Positions 39,807 to 48,145 of a DNA stretch of 64,000 nt are shown piece after piece. Positions within the stretch are counted from its first letter, which is position 1. Each line of letters starts with the position of its first letter. The notes beneath the pieces were generated by a model, which was given only the letters and a program-made list of their open reading frames with translations, had not been told where the DNA came from and searched no databases. Source of the stretch: Wolbachia endosymbiont of Ctenocephalides felis wCfeF (GTDB lineage Bacteria; Pseudomonadota; Alphaproteobacteria; Rickettsiales; Anaplasmataceae); contig CP116767.1 of assembly GCA_028571325.1 (NCBI GenBank), forward strand, positions 649,150 through 713,149, in the 5' to 3' direction. Made by a program: the position numbers and the translations under genes.

Positions 39807-41450
39807 TCAGCCTTCTCGTACAATTTTTTGCCTAACTATTATAGGCCTGCTGCTTTCCTTATTTTGATTTCCACTATTCTGAGCGATATATTTCCTTACT
39901 CGAAATATTATAGTTATACTATCAAGGTCGATTTCTATTCTCTCAACTAATGCCCTTATTACACTACGTTTCCCTAACCAATCTAATTGATCAATTTCTG
40001 ACCCTATTCCATCAGAAAATTCCTTTATACTGTTTATTATAGCAGCCAACTCTTCCTCTGCCTCCTTCCCATCTTTTACCTTTTCTTTTTCTTCTTCTAT
40101 TTCTTTTAAACGCTGTTTCATTTCTTTGATCTTCGACTCAAATTCCTCTTGACTCACATATTCCTGGGCATAACTATCTATTAATCTTGAAATCTCTCGC
40201 TTTAATTTGCTTTCTTGTCTTTCAAGATCTTGATCTAATGCTGTTTCTTTGCTTCCCGATATTCTACTTCGATACTCACTTATCAGCCTTTCTGGTTCGT
40301 TCAATACACCTTTTACTTTTTCCCATACAACCGTTTCTAGTGTTAGTGCACGGATATACTTATTGTTGTCACATACCCTAATGCCATCATAAACGTTAGG
40401 AGTTCCTTTGGCACAACGATAATAGTAGTAAATTCCCCCCCTTCTCCTACCTGCAAAACACACACCGCAACAAGCATATCTGCAACGTTGACACACAACT
40501 AGACTTTGCAGTAGATACGTTGCTTTCCTTCTCTGCGCTCGCACTCTTTTCCTATTTTCAGCCAGCTGTTCTTGTACTGCATCAAATAATGCTTCTTCAA
40601 CTATCCTTGGTACTGGTATATAAATCCAATCCTTTTTATCTGTGCGAGTACGGGAATACTTTTGCTGGCTTGCAACATTTCGCTGTGGTCTCAATTTTGG
40701 TTTTACTGGGCACAACTTAGTTCTACCATATGCTGCTTGTCCTTTATATATGGGATTTTCTAATATATGATGTATGGTACCTGGATTCCACACCTCTTTT
40801 CCTTTTTGCGTTCTTATAGACATTTTTTTTAACCTATGTACTGTCTCTCCAGTGCTTACTCTTTCTTCTCCTATCCATGTGAAGAGTTTTTTCACTACTT
40901 CCGCTTCATCTTCATTGATTTCAAATTTCCCTTCTTCGCCTATTTCGCCCCTTTTTATATACCTATAACCATAAGGGGCTCTCCTCATTACACTTACACT
41001 TCCTCTCCTCGCTGCATAAAGTATTCCTCGCCGATTTCTCTCTGTAATCTTTACTCGTTCGTATTCCGCTATTGCTCCTTGCATTTGTAATAGCAGGTTT
41101 GATTCTGGACTGTTGTCTGTCTTTTGGTTTAAAAAGATTATCTCTACTTCTGCCTTCTGAAACTCTTCTAGCAATATCATCTGATACACAGCTTTTCGTG
41201 ATAACCTATCAGGTGAGTGAACATAAATTTTGTCAATTTTTCCTTCCTTTACCTTATCACGTAATCTATCTAAACCGGGACGCTCTAAATTTGCCCCGCT
41301 ATAGCCATTATCCATGAATTTATACTCATCCAGCAGCTCATGCTCATCTTCACTGATTCTACGTTCCAACTCCGCTATTTGACTTTCTATTGTCCTCTCC
41401 TGTACTTGCTGTTTCGACAAAACTCTCGCATATAAACTTATTACTTTCAT
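39807..41450 (-). CDS. Large serine recombinase 3, catalytic serine replaced by Leu
   Basis: 547 residues, with the same domains as copies 1 and 2. The active-site motif reads YARVLSKQQ: position 11 is Leu (TTG) where the paralogs have Ser (TCG), a single base change. The remaining catalytic-domain residues (YAR, SPDRLSRK) and the zinc ribbon (CQRCRYACCG) are kept and the frame is intact. Unless Ser12 substitutes, it should be unable to cleave DNA, but it could still bind att sites or partner with its paralogs. Its 5' end overlaps a 75-residue gene. Confidence 0.93.
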   Translation of the reverse strand: MKVISLYARVLSKQQVQERTIESQIAELERRISEDEHELLDEYKFMDNGYSGANLERPGLDRLRDKVKEGKIDKIYVHSPDRLSRKAVYQMILLEEFQKAEVEIIFLNQKTDNSPESNLLLQMQGAIAEYERVKITERNRRGILYAARRGSVSVMRRAPYGYRYIKRGEIGEEGKFEINEDEAEVVKKLFTWIGEERVSTGETVHRLKKMSIRTQKGKEVWNPGTIHHILENPIYKGQAAYGRTKLCPVKPKLRPQRNVASQQKYSRTRTDKKDWIYIPVPRIVEEALFDAVQEQLAENRKRVRAQRRKATYLLQSLVVCQRCRYACCGVCFAGRRRGGIYYYYRCAKGTPNVYDGIRVCDNNKYIRALTLETVVWEKVKGVLNEPERLISEYRSRISGSKETALDQDLERQESKLKREISRLIDSYAQEYVSQEEFESKIKEMKQRLKEIEEEKEKVKDGKEAEEELAAIINSIKEFSDGIGSEIDQLDWLGKRSVIRALVERIEIDLDSITIIFRVRKYIAQNSGNQNKESSRPIIVRQKIVREG

Positions 41451-41586
41451 TTGTCTCTTTCTCTCTATTTTCTTTTTTTCTCTTTATTAATCTTTCTATT
41501 AATTGCCCGTATACATCTGATAAGCGTTTATCTGCCAACTCATCAGGTTCATATCGGCAGGTCACAGTTAACGTTCTTTTTCTCAT
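41359..41586 (-). CDS. Small protein upstream of and overlapping recombinase 3
   Basis: 75 residues (RTLTVTCRYEPDELADKRLS at the start). ATG is preceded by AGGAG at ideal spacing. The last 30 codons overlap the recombinase 3 start in another frame, implying coupled translation. Charged, no membrane segment; family not recognised. It could be an accessory or directionality factor by position only. Confidence 0.5.
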   Translation of the reverse strand: MRKRTLTVTCRYEPDELADKRLSDVYGQLIERLIKRKKENREKETNESNKFICESFVETASTGEDNRKSNSGVGT

Positions 41587-41839
41587 AGTTTCTCCTGTAA
41601 ATGTTTTTGCAGTTCAGGAGCCTTACCACTCCCTTTTTCCATAAATCCATTTATCAGCTACTCTTACGAAAAAGATGCAACTGTTGTTTCTCCTATGTGA
41701 AATTTTAGAAGCTACACTAAAAAAGCTATCCATAATTCCAGCAATTTCCCCAAATTGGGAGGCAAATTCGCTCTTTTTAATTTGTCCTCCAGCTATAGCC
41801 AAAAAGCTCCAGACTCACGCGATTTCTGAAGCTCTTTAG

Positions 41840-42397
41840 CTACCCTTTCTCCTCTAGCTCTTTATCGCTCTTCTTTATCACACTTACCGCTGTCCTTTCC
41901 CTTATTTTTTCTAAAAACTCTCCCTGTTTTTTTGCTATATTGTTGTCTAAAACCTCCATTATTTCTTTGTTATTTCTAGCATAATCCATTGCTGTTAGGC
42001 CGGATTTATCATTCCGCTCTGTTTCAGCTCCGGCTTTTACTAGTTCTTTGACTACTCCCACTTCCCCTATCATACAGGCTAGGTGTAATGGTGTGCATTT
42101 ATTGCCATACTCCTCTGCATTCACATCAGCTCCTGATCTTATCAGCTCTCTTACGTTTGCTAGACGTCTTTCTGCTATTGCTAGGTGCAACGGTGTATGC
42201 CCATTTGTATCCTTTGCATTTACGTCGGCTATTCCTTTTTCTATTAACAACTTGACTATTTGTTCATCGGAAATTCCTGCTGCATAATGCAGTATTGTTC
42301 TTCCCTTTTCGTCTATTTTGTTAATATTTTTAAATGAGTTCTCTAATAATTCATCCAGTGACTTATTAAATTTTTCTCTATCTTTTACACTAAACAT
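41840..42397 (-). CDS. Ankyrin-repeat protein, prophage copy 1
   Basis: 185 residues from the ATG at 42397 (GAGG seven bases upstream). About four ankyrin repeats: GRTILHYAAG, GHTPLHLAIAERRL, CTPLHLACMIGEV, GLTAMDYARNN. Ends in a charged helix. A paralog of the next gene, which shares its N-terminal NNSFKNINK-like leader. WO ankyrin proteins are widely suspected host-interaction factors; no direct function can be read here. Confidence 0.9.
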   Translation of the reverse strand: MFSVKDREKFNKSLDELLENSFKNINKIDEKGRTILHYAAGISDEQIVKLLIEKGIADVNAKDTNGHTPLHLAIAERRLANVRELIRSGADVNAEEYGNKCTPLHLACMIGEVGVVKELVKAGAETERNDKSGLTAMDYARNNKEIMEVLDNNIAKKQGEFLEKIRERTAVSVIKKSDKELEEKG

Positions 42398-42409
42398 GAT
42401 ACACCTCAC

Positions 42410-42599
42410 TAATAAACTCTTCAGTTCCAGGCAAATTTCTTTTATTTACCTACACTTATTTAACCTATGGCCTTTTTAGCATGGAAACAAGTTTTTTTTT
42501 ACAAAATACACACATTTTTGTCAAATATTAATGTGTTATATTAAGATATAAATATATATACTTAACACATTAAGTAAAAAGCAAACCTGCTTCCTATCC
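42410..42599 (-). repeat. Upstream sequence shared by the two ankyrin genes
   Basis: Parts of this spacer recur upstream of the second ankyrin gene (43293-43490): AAGCAAG/AAACAAG then a T-run, AAATATTA, and TTAAGATATAAATA(C/T)AT followed by ACTTAAC(A/G)CATTAA. The shared block suggests that the duplicated unit included a promoter (inference). Confidence 0.5.
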
Positions 42600-43292
42600 T
42601 CAATCAAGCGTCTTGATCATCTCGTTCATTTGGTCCGCTACCTTGATCACTACGTCTCTGAAATCTTTCGCTATTTCTTGCCTGTCTCTCTTCCTTATTT
42701 CACCTAAATCCATCATTTTTCCTTTTAACTTCGGTAAATATTTTCTTTCCCATATCTCTACCATTTCTTCCACTGATTTCTCTATTTCATCGCATATCTT
42801 TGGTTTATCTCTTATTATTCCTCCTTGCTCTTTCATAAATTTTCTTGCCTTTTTATTCACTTCTTTGTCCAGTAGAAAATACATTGGCGTTTGACCAAAT
42901 TTATTCTCCTGGTTAATTTTTGCTCCTGCTTTTATTAACTCTCTTATTACCCTTTCTGCTCCTACCATACATGCGAAGTGCAGTGGGCTATATTTGCTAA
43001 TTCCTTCAGTTGCATTTATATCCACCCCTAACCTTATCAGCTCTTTTACGTTTTCTAGGCGTTTTGCTATTGCTGCACTGTGTAGCGGTGTGAAACCTCT
43101 GCTATTTGTCGCATTGATGTCTGCTCCTTTTTTTATTAATAACTTTACTGTTTTTCGATCGGAGACCCTTACTGCACGATGCAATATTGTTTCCCCACCC
43201 TCATCTCTTTTATTAATATTCTTAAATGAGTTATTTGATACTTCCGTAAAAAACTTATCAAAAGCATCTATATCTTTTTGATTGAACTTCAT
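42600..43292 (-). CDS. Ankyrin-repeat protein, prophage copy 2
   Basis: 230 residues. Ankyrin repeats are GETILHRAVRVSD, GFTPLHSAAIAKRL, YSPLHFACMVGAE and GQTPMYFLL, followed by a longer helical C-terminus (EIEKSVEEMVEIWERKYL). GAGG before the ATG. It sits just after the tail fiber gene gpI; the gene and its upstream sequence are duplicated as copy 1. Confidence 0.9.
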   Translation of the reverse strand: MKFNQKDIDAFDKFFTEVSNNSFKNINKRDEGGETILHRAVRVSDRKTVKLLIKKGADINATNSRGFTPLHSAAIAKRLENVKELIRLGVDINATEGISKYSPLHFACMVGAERVIRELIKAGAKINQENKFGQTPMYFLLDKEVNKKARKFMKEQGGIIRDKPKICDEIEKSVEEMVEIWERKYLPKLKGKMMDLGEIRKRDRQEIAKDFRDVVIKVADQMNEMIKTLD

Positions 43293-43484
43293 ACATACCT
43301 CACCAATAATTAAAACATAAAATAGCCCAATTTGGCCTTCTTCAGTAATAGGTAAAATTATTATGTTTACCTACAACTGTTTCAATTATGCTTGTTTTGA
43401 TATCAAAAAGCAAGTTTTTTTTTGGTTAATACACCTTGTTTTTACTAAATATTAGCAAGATTATTAAGATATAAATACATAGAC

Positions 43485-44645
43485 TTAACGCATTAAACAT
43501 ATTATCTGTTTTTCCACCCATTTTCTATTCAAATGACGATGTTCGTGCCAAGTAAGGACTCCAGGGTAAAACACTAAAATGTAATTTTCTAATTCGTGGA
43601 TCGCATCTTTTTGCTGCGAATCTAAATCGTTTTCATAGCGAATGTTGTGTTCTGCTAAACCATATCTTGTGATTTTTTGATCGGTATAATTTTCTACTTT
43701 GTAATTATGGGTAACACTGAACCTTTCTAAAATCGGTTTGTATTTTAAATTCCACAGTTCTTCAGATAGTTTGCTACTTCCCAATACAAATTTATTCCCC
43801 GTTTCTTCTACACTTGTAACCGGAAAACACGCATTTATTTCCCCTAAGTTCCAGCTATCCGATAATACTATCTCTGCTTTGGCAAACTTAATTTCTGGCA
43901 GTAAACTCTGTGGTAAAGGGTAAAGTGTTTTAAAATTATACCACTGATGATTTCTTTCGTATATGCCACTGTAATTCTTTGTGTGAGGCTCTGTTTCCCC
44001 AAGTACTGCTACATCTAGACGATATACATCATTACTAAAAGCTTGTTCGTAATGGTCGCGTAAGCAACCGTCTATAACCAAAATTGGTGGGCAACTAAAC
44101 CTGAAAAAGTTTACTCTTCCAAATGACAACACCGGTCCGTTTTTTTCGACCTTTGTACCAGAGTAGTCTGATAATAAGCTGCCAAATAAACTTTCGTCTA
44201 AAATAAACCTGCCAATGTTGTAATGATCGTTAAAAATCCTCATTAGCCTCGATCTTGCTGGCAATGATAGTTTTGCTAGTTCTACAACGGCATCTACGAA
44301 GAAGTCATTTGCTACATCTTTTATCCCTATCTGCAACTCAAAAAAGTGCTCACCTGGTGGCTCTTCAATAATCGTAATATCATCTATATTTGCCCATTTT
44401 AGCGCTATTTTCAGTGATGCTGGTGTTCCCCTTAAACGCTGAAATTCTATCCCTTCTTTTATCGCTCTTCTTTTGTCTGTTACCCAGCGTAGAATCTCTT
44501 CTAGACCATATTCTTCAATTATCCATGGTAGTATTTTTTCATCTAACCTAAACTTAAACCCTTTAATGCAACCAGGATCTACTCTATAATCTATCGCATC
44601 AACTATGGCTTGCTCTTGTTTTGTTGCGTTTGGGGGTAATAACAT
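43485..44645 (-). CDS. Phage tail protein I (gpI-like)
   Basis: 386 residues. The N-terminal half matches P2-type tail protein I (LPPNATKQEQAIVDAIDY, ILPWIIEEYGLEEILRW, GTPASLKIALKW). It links the baseplate to tail fibers. The C-terminal half is WO-specific and lacks recognised domains. ATG overlaps the gpJ stop by one base. Last gene of the baseplate cluster. Confidence 0.85.
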   Translation of the reverse strand: MLLPPNATKQEQAIVDAIDYRVDPGCIKGFKFRLDEKILPWIIEEYGLEEILRWVTDKRRAIKEGIEFQRLRGTPASLKIALKWANIDDITIIEEPPGEHFFELQIGIKDVANDFFVDAVVELAKLSLPARSRLMRIFNDHYNIGRFILDESLFGSLLSDYSGTKVEKNGPVLSFGRVNFFRFSCPPILVIDGCLRDHYEQAFSNDVYRLDVAVLGETEPHTKNYSGIYERNHQWYNFKTLYPLPQSLLPEIKFAKAEIVLSDSWNLGEINACFPVTSVEETGNKFVLGSSKLSEELWNLKYKPILERFSVTHNYKVENYTDQKITRYGLAEHNIRYENDLDSQQKDAIHELENYILVFYPGVLTWHEHRHLNRKWVEKQIICLMR

Positions 44646-45430
44646 TAACCTCTACCCACTAATTCTAGGCTTCGCAAACCAGCACACTCATTTCCTAGTA
44701 CAACAACATCCTCTTTTGGCTCTATTAATTCCACGTTTTCTACCCCTTCTACGAATAGATTGGCTATAATCCATGACCTTGTTACACTCCATCCTAATCT
44801 TTTAGTTGATTCAAATTTTTCTATAAATTGTTTTTTTACCGTTTCAATAACATCAGGACTTCTAATGCTAATTCTGCTGTGAATATCTATTTCTATAATA
44901 TTGCAACCAACTACCTCTATCGTATCGGTCAAAACCCTTATTTTATCTTGATTAACCCTTTCTTTTACTATGTTAATTAATTCCTCTGAATCTGTTGATA
45001 ACTTTGTGGATAAAATTGAGATCTGTACACTTCCTGGCACCTTTGATTCGACCAGTGCATCCTTTACTCGAGCGTCGGCTGACATTGCATGATAGCGATA
45101 ATGTTCTTTGCTTCCTCCAGTGCTCCAACCTACTATTTTTGTTTTTACCCTCTTTCTAAATCGTTCGTCATCTTCTCCTTCTTGCCTTTCTACTCCATAA
45201 AATTCAGCTAAGGTATCAAGGTTTTTTCCTGTTGCAAATTTTAATAAATTACTTTTTGCTGCTTCATTTATCATTTGTCGTAGTAATAACTCTCGCCAAG
45301 CTGCAACTTCCAAAATCTTTATCGCTGGATCACTTTCTACTAATGCTATAAAACTTGCGTCACGTCGCACTAATTCTTCTTTCATCTGGGAAAGGATTTC
45401 TTCAAAACTCAACTGCTCAATTAGTTCCAC
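44645..45430 (-). CDS. Baseplate assembly protein J
   Basis: 261 residues of the gpJ family: LEVAAWRELLLRQMINEAAK, FATGKNLDTLAEFYGVER, RFRKRVKTKIVGWSTGGSKEHYRYHAMSAD and VPGSVQISIL. Forms the baseplate wedge together with W and I. GTG start, 5 bases after gpW. Confidence 0.92.
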   Translation of the reverse strand: MELIEQLSFEEILSQMKEELVRRDASFIALVESDPAIKILEVAAWRELLLRQMINEAAKSNLLKFATGKNLDTLAEFYGVERQEGEDDERFRKRVKTKIVGWSTGGSKEHYRYHAMSADARVKDALVESKVPGSVQISILSTKLSTDSEELINIVKERVNQDKIRVLTDTIEVVGCNIIEIDIHSRISIRSPDVIETVKKQFIEKFESTKRLGWSVTRSWIIANLFVEGVENVELIEPKEDVVVLGNECAGLRSLELVGRG

Positions 45431-45435
45431 AATTT

Positions 45436-45771
45436 TTATACCACAATTCCTTCAAGGTTAATATTTTTACCATCTGGTAGATACATCCCATCCAAAGAAA
45501 TAGTAACTTTTCCTTCTTTCACTTCTGTAATCTTTACTTTTTCAAGCTTGAACCTTTTTTCCCATTTTTGTAGTGCTTCAGCCGTTGCTGCGTAAATTTC
45601 GAGCGTAAAATCTCTATTTATTGGCCGATCTACTAATTCAAATAATCGGGAACCGTAATCTCTTCTCATAACTCTACTGCCTATTGGAGTGGTTAATATG
45701 TCAATAATTGATTGTTTCAGATGGTCTAAACCTTCCAGTTCTTTCCCACTGGTAGCACTCATGCCTCTCAT
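45436..45771 (-). CDS. Baseplate protein W (GPW/gp25 family)
   Basis: 111 residues. Typical gp25-like lysozyme-fold protein: GLDHLKQSIIDILTTPIGSRVMRRDYGSRLFELVDRP. Baseplate wedge component between PAAR and gpJ genes, the canonical order. Confidence 0.92.
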   Translation of the reverse strand: MRGMSATSGKELEGLDHLKQSIIDILTTPIGSRVMRRDYGSRLFELVDRPINRDFTLEIYAATAEALQKWEKRFKLEKVKITEVKEGKVTISLDGMYLPDGKNINLEGIVV

Positions 45772-45776
45772 TGTTT

Positions 45777-46031
45777 TTACCCGGCAAATACACTTTTGTT
45801 AGTACTCATCATATGAAAACCACACGATGCCAAGTCACTTGTTCTTGTTATGCCAATACCATTCACAAATACACTGTTTGACCCTTGTGTTATCGTCTCT
45901 CCTAGAGTCAAGATATCACCCTTACGACAGACAGGTCTACCACTCACAAACACATCTTCACTTCCGCCCACACAAACATGAATCAGTATTCCAGTGCAAC
46001 GATCTTCTATACAAACGACAGCTTTAGCCAT
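45777..46031 (-). CDS. PAAR-motif protein (tail spike tip)
   Basis: 84 residues rich in Gly, Cys and Val (RPVCRKGDILTLGE, then FVNGIGITRTSDLASCG). PAAR proteins cap the gpV spike. Six Cys/His residues could bind the metal that sharpens the tip. Directly follows gpV. Confidence 0.85.
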   Translation of the reverse strand: MAKAVVCIEDRCTGILIHVCVGGSEDVFVSGRPVCRKGDILTLGETITQGSNSVFVNGIGITRTSDLASCGFHMMSTNKSVFAG

Positions 46032-46032
46032 A

Positions 46033-46491
46033 TCAATTGAGGTCGATTCTCTTTGATTTGAGTTTTATTCCGTTTTTTGTCATCTCTATGCTCGATTCTC
46101 CAACTTTCAGCGTTATTTTATCTACTACATCTATCTCAAGATGATTTTTTCCACTGTCGTATGATAGTTTCGTTCCATCTCCAAACTCTAAAATATTTGC
46201 AGTTTTTTGGCATTCAGGAGGAACTGCTCGATAAATTGCTGGTAACACTGCTCCTAATGCTAACTCTCCACCTGGCGATAATACCATTACCTGTTCATCA
46301 ATACTTGGTGGTGACCAGCTTTTGTCTTCTCCTGCTCGATGAGTTATCCACGGTAGATAATCGGTTAAAAATTCTCCTACTTTTACTCTAACTCTTGCCT
46401 TTTCATAGTCTATTTCTTTAACTAAACCTATACGAATAATGTTCGCTAATTTTCTATTTAGCTCTGAAATTGCAAAATTATGGTCTAACAT
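46033..46491 (-). CDS. Baseplate assembly protein V (spike)
   Basis: 152 residues. gpV signatures are IIRIGLVKEIDYEKARVRVKVGEFLTDYLPW and SPPSIDEQVMVLSPGGEL, followed by beta-helical repeats (KNHLEIDVVDKITLKVGESS). Overlaps the preceding gene by 14 bases. Confidence 0.92.
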   Translation of the reverse strand: MLDHNFAISELNRKLANIIRIGLVKEIDYEKARVRVKVGEFLTDYLPWITHRAGEDKSWSPPSIDEQVMVLSPGGELALGAVLPAIYRAVPPECQKTANILEFGDGTKLSYDSGKNHLEIDVVDKITLKVGESSIEMTKNGIKLKSKRIDLN

Positions 46492-46951
46492 TTTCCCCCA
46501 CTCTTATAACATGCGGTATAACACCTGTTTCGGACCATATCGACTTTCCTATATGTAGTCCGTGAAACCATTCGACCACCCACACTAGATATGCATCAAG
46601 TTCTGGCTTAAACCCATCTACTTCCGCTGATATAAATTCACCTGGCGAAATTTTTTCCGTTTCCCAAGTATTTTTATTTACTACCCTTGCAACTTCGGCT
46701 GCCAATTCTCTCACAACTATTGAGGCATCCTCTATTGTTCCATCAACTACCACTCTTGCTTCAAATCTAGCTCTCAGTGCCAATTCACCCGTTCCTGGAT
46801 CTTTGCCAGGTTCTAAACTTACAAGCTCTACAAACACTGCCGGGGCTATTATTTCCCGACGTTCTGTTGGATACATTTCACATGTCTGTATTGCTGGTAT
46901 TTCTTCTCTTAATTTGCTACAGATTGCTTGATGTAAATTACTCCAAAACAT
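46478..46951 (-). CDS. Conserved phage protein, probable tail completion/connector
   Basis: 157 residues. The opening LHQAICSKLREEIP and a beta-rich middle (FEARVVVDGTIEDASIVVREL) recall tail-terminator proteins, but I cannot place it firmly. The short overlaps with neighbors on both sides tie it to the head-tail operon. Confidence 0.6.
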   Translation of the reverse strand: MFWSNLHQAICSKLREEIPAIQTCEMYPTERREIIAPAVFVELVSLEPGKDPGTGELALRARFEARVVVDGTIEDASIVVRELAAEVARVVNKNTWETEKISPGEFISAEVDGFKPELDAYLVWVVEWFHGLHIGKSIWSETGVIPHVIRVGENVRP

Positions 46952-47462
46952 ATCTCGTCATATACTTTATTTGTTGGTGGAAATATTTTTCAAATGCTCT
47001 CTCCGCTTCATTATCAGCTATCCTTTTTACTATTTCTCCATCACATAGATCAAATTCCTCTTCTTCTATCGGCAAAGATTTTTTTCCTATACGCGTAAAA
47101 ATTCCTTTATGACCGCCCTTCATCGTTGCTACAAATGCTCCTTTGAACATGTGTTTCCCTGCTTTTGCTCCTATCTTCGTCTGCTTCATTGTCCCAAGCT
47201 TTCCTGCTTTTACAACAAAGGTATCTACCGCTACCACCGACCTTAAACGTTTCCTACTTGCCTTATATACTCCCACTCTTGTTTTTATTAGTTTTCTCGG
47301 TACTTGTTTTTCTTTGCTTACTTGTTTGATCGCTTGTGATCTTATCCACAGCGCTGTTTTGTTTAATGCTCTCATCGTTGCTAGTTCTACTTTTTCTTTT
47401 TTAGCATCTACACTTTGTATTATTTTCTCAATATTTTCGGTAACTTTTATCTCAAAAAACAT
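46938..47462 (-). CDS. Minor tail protein Z-like
   Basis: 174 residues. The KKEKVELATMRALNKTALWIRSQAIKQVSKE opening and the basic TRVGVYKASRKRLRS segment match prophage minor tail protein Z (lambda gpZ-like), which prepares the tail for head joining. Overlaps the following gene by 14 bases. Confidence 0.75.
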   Translation of the reverse strand: MFFEIKVTENIEKIIQSVDAKKEKVELATMRALNKTALWIRSQAIKQVSKEKQVPRKLIKTRVGVYKASRKRLRSVVAVDTFVVKAGKLGTMKQTKIGAKAGKHMFKGAFVATMKGGHKGIFTRIGKKSLPIEEEEFDLCDGEIVKRIADNEAERAFEKYFHQQIKYMTRYVLE

Positions 47463-47471
47463 TTTATTCTC

Positions 47472-47771
47472 TCATTGTGCCGTTATTTTCCAGACCATTC
47501 CTGAATTATCCCTAAGTGGCGGTGAATGTACTTTGTATCTACGATCACCTATAACAAAAATATCTCCTACCATCGGTTTTAATACATCAAAGACACTTAC
47601 TTCTAACGCTAAAGTTTCTCCTACAAATTGTCCTTCACCAATTTCATATAATCTATCTGGTTGTTGTTTCAATACTTGCACCATGTATGACTTGTCCTTT
47701 GACTCGTATAATGCTTGTTCTCCCAAATGTGCAAAACAATCTTTCAATAATCTCTTTATATTTTTTTGCAT
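47472..47771 (-). CDS. Phage head-tail joining protein
   Basis: 99 residues. A small beta-rich protein (VSVFDVLKPMVGDIFVIGDRRYKVHSPP) similar in layout to head-tail attachment proteins of the lambda FII type. First gene of the connector-baseplate unit, after a 374-bp spacer. Confidence 0.6.
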   Translation of the reverse strand: MQKNIKRLLKDCFAHLGEQALYESKDKSYMVQVLKQQPDRLYEIGEGQFVGETLALEVSVFDVLKPMVGDIFVIGDRRYKVHSPPLRDNSGMVWKITAQ

Positions 47772-48145
47772 TTCTTTGTATTATGCACTAACACTTACAA
47801 CATGCTAAGGAAAGGCATGCAGGTAGGGCATCTCTCTTTTGGCTTTACCTGCTTGCATGTTTTATCTCTTTTTTCATCTCTTTTTAGTATAAATTTTATG
47901 TAGGGAAGCCTTAAGTTTACTTCACATAATTTTTCTTATTGCTCTCCTGTACTTATGCTAAACTCTACATGTAATAAAAACAATTTTAGGGTGGAACCTT
48001 TGCTTTTTTAAGGGCTCCTCCTTTCCAAAACTTATTAAAAAACCATTTGCATACCTCATCTTATTATAGTATATTTAATAACCTAAAAGTGGTGCATTGT
48101 AGGGCTTCTTGCGTACCTCATTTTTTTCCTTCTCATGCAAAAGTC
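47772..48145. other. Spacer between head and connector modules with a hairpin
   Basis: No gene. GCAGGTA (47819) pairs with TACCTGC (47846) within a longer CATGCA/TGCATG palindrome, followed on the plus strand by a T-rich run. Two copies of GC(A/G)TACCTCAT lie near 48050 and 48110. It separates the capsid gene from the connector-baseplate genes, and may hold a terminator or promoter for the late units (inference). Confidence 0.4.

Noticed and set aside
47815..47880. Plus-strand Rho-independent terminator
   Set aside because: The hairpin and T-run are on the plus strand, but no plus-strand gene leads into it; kept only as a structural note.
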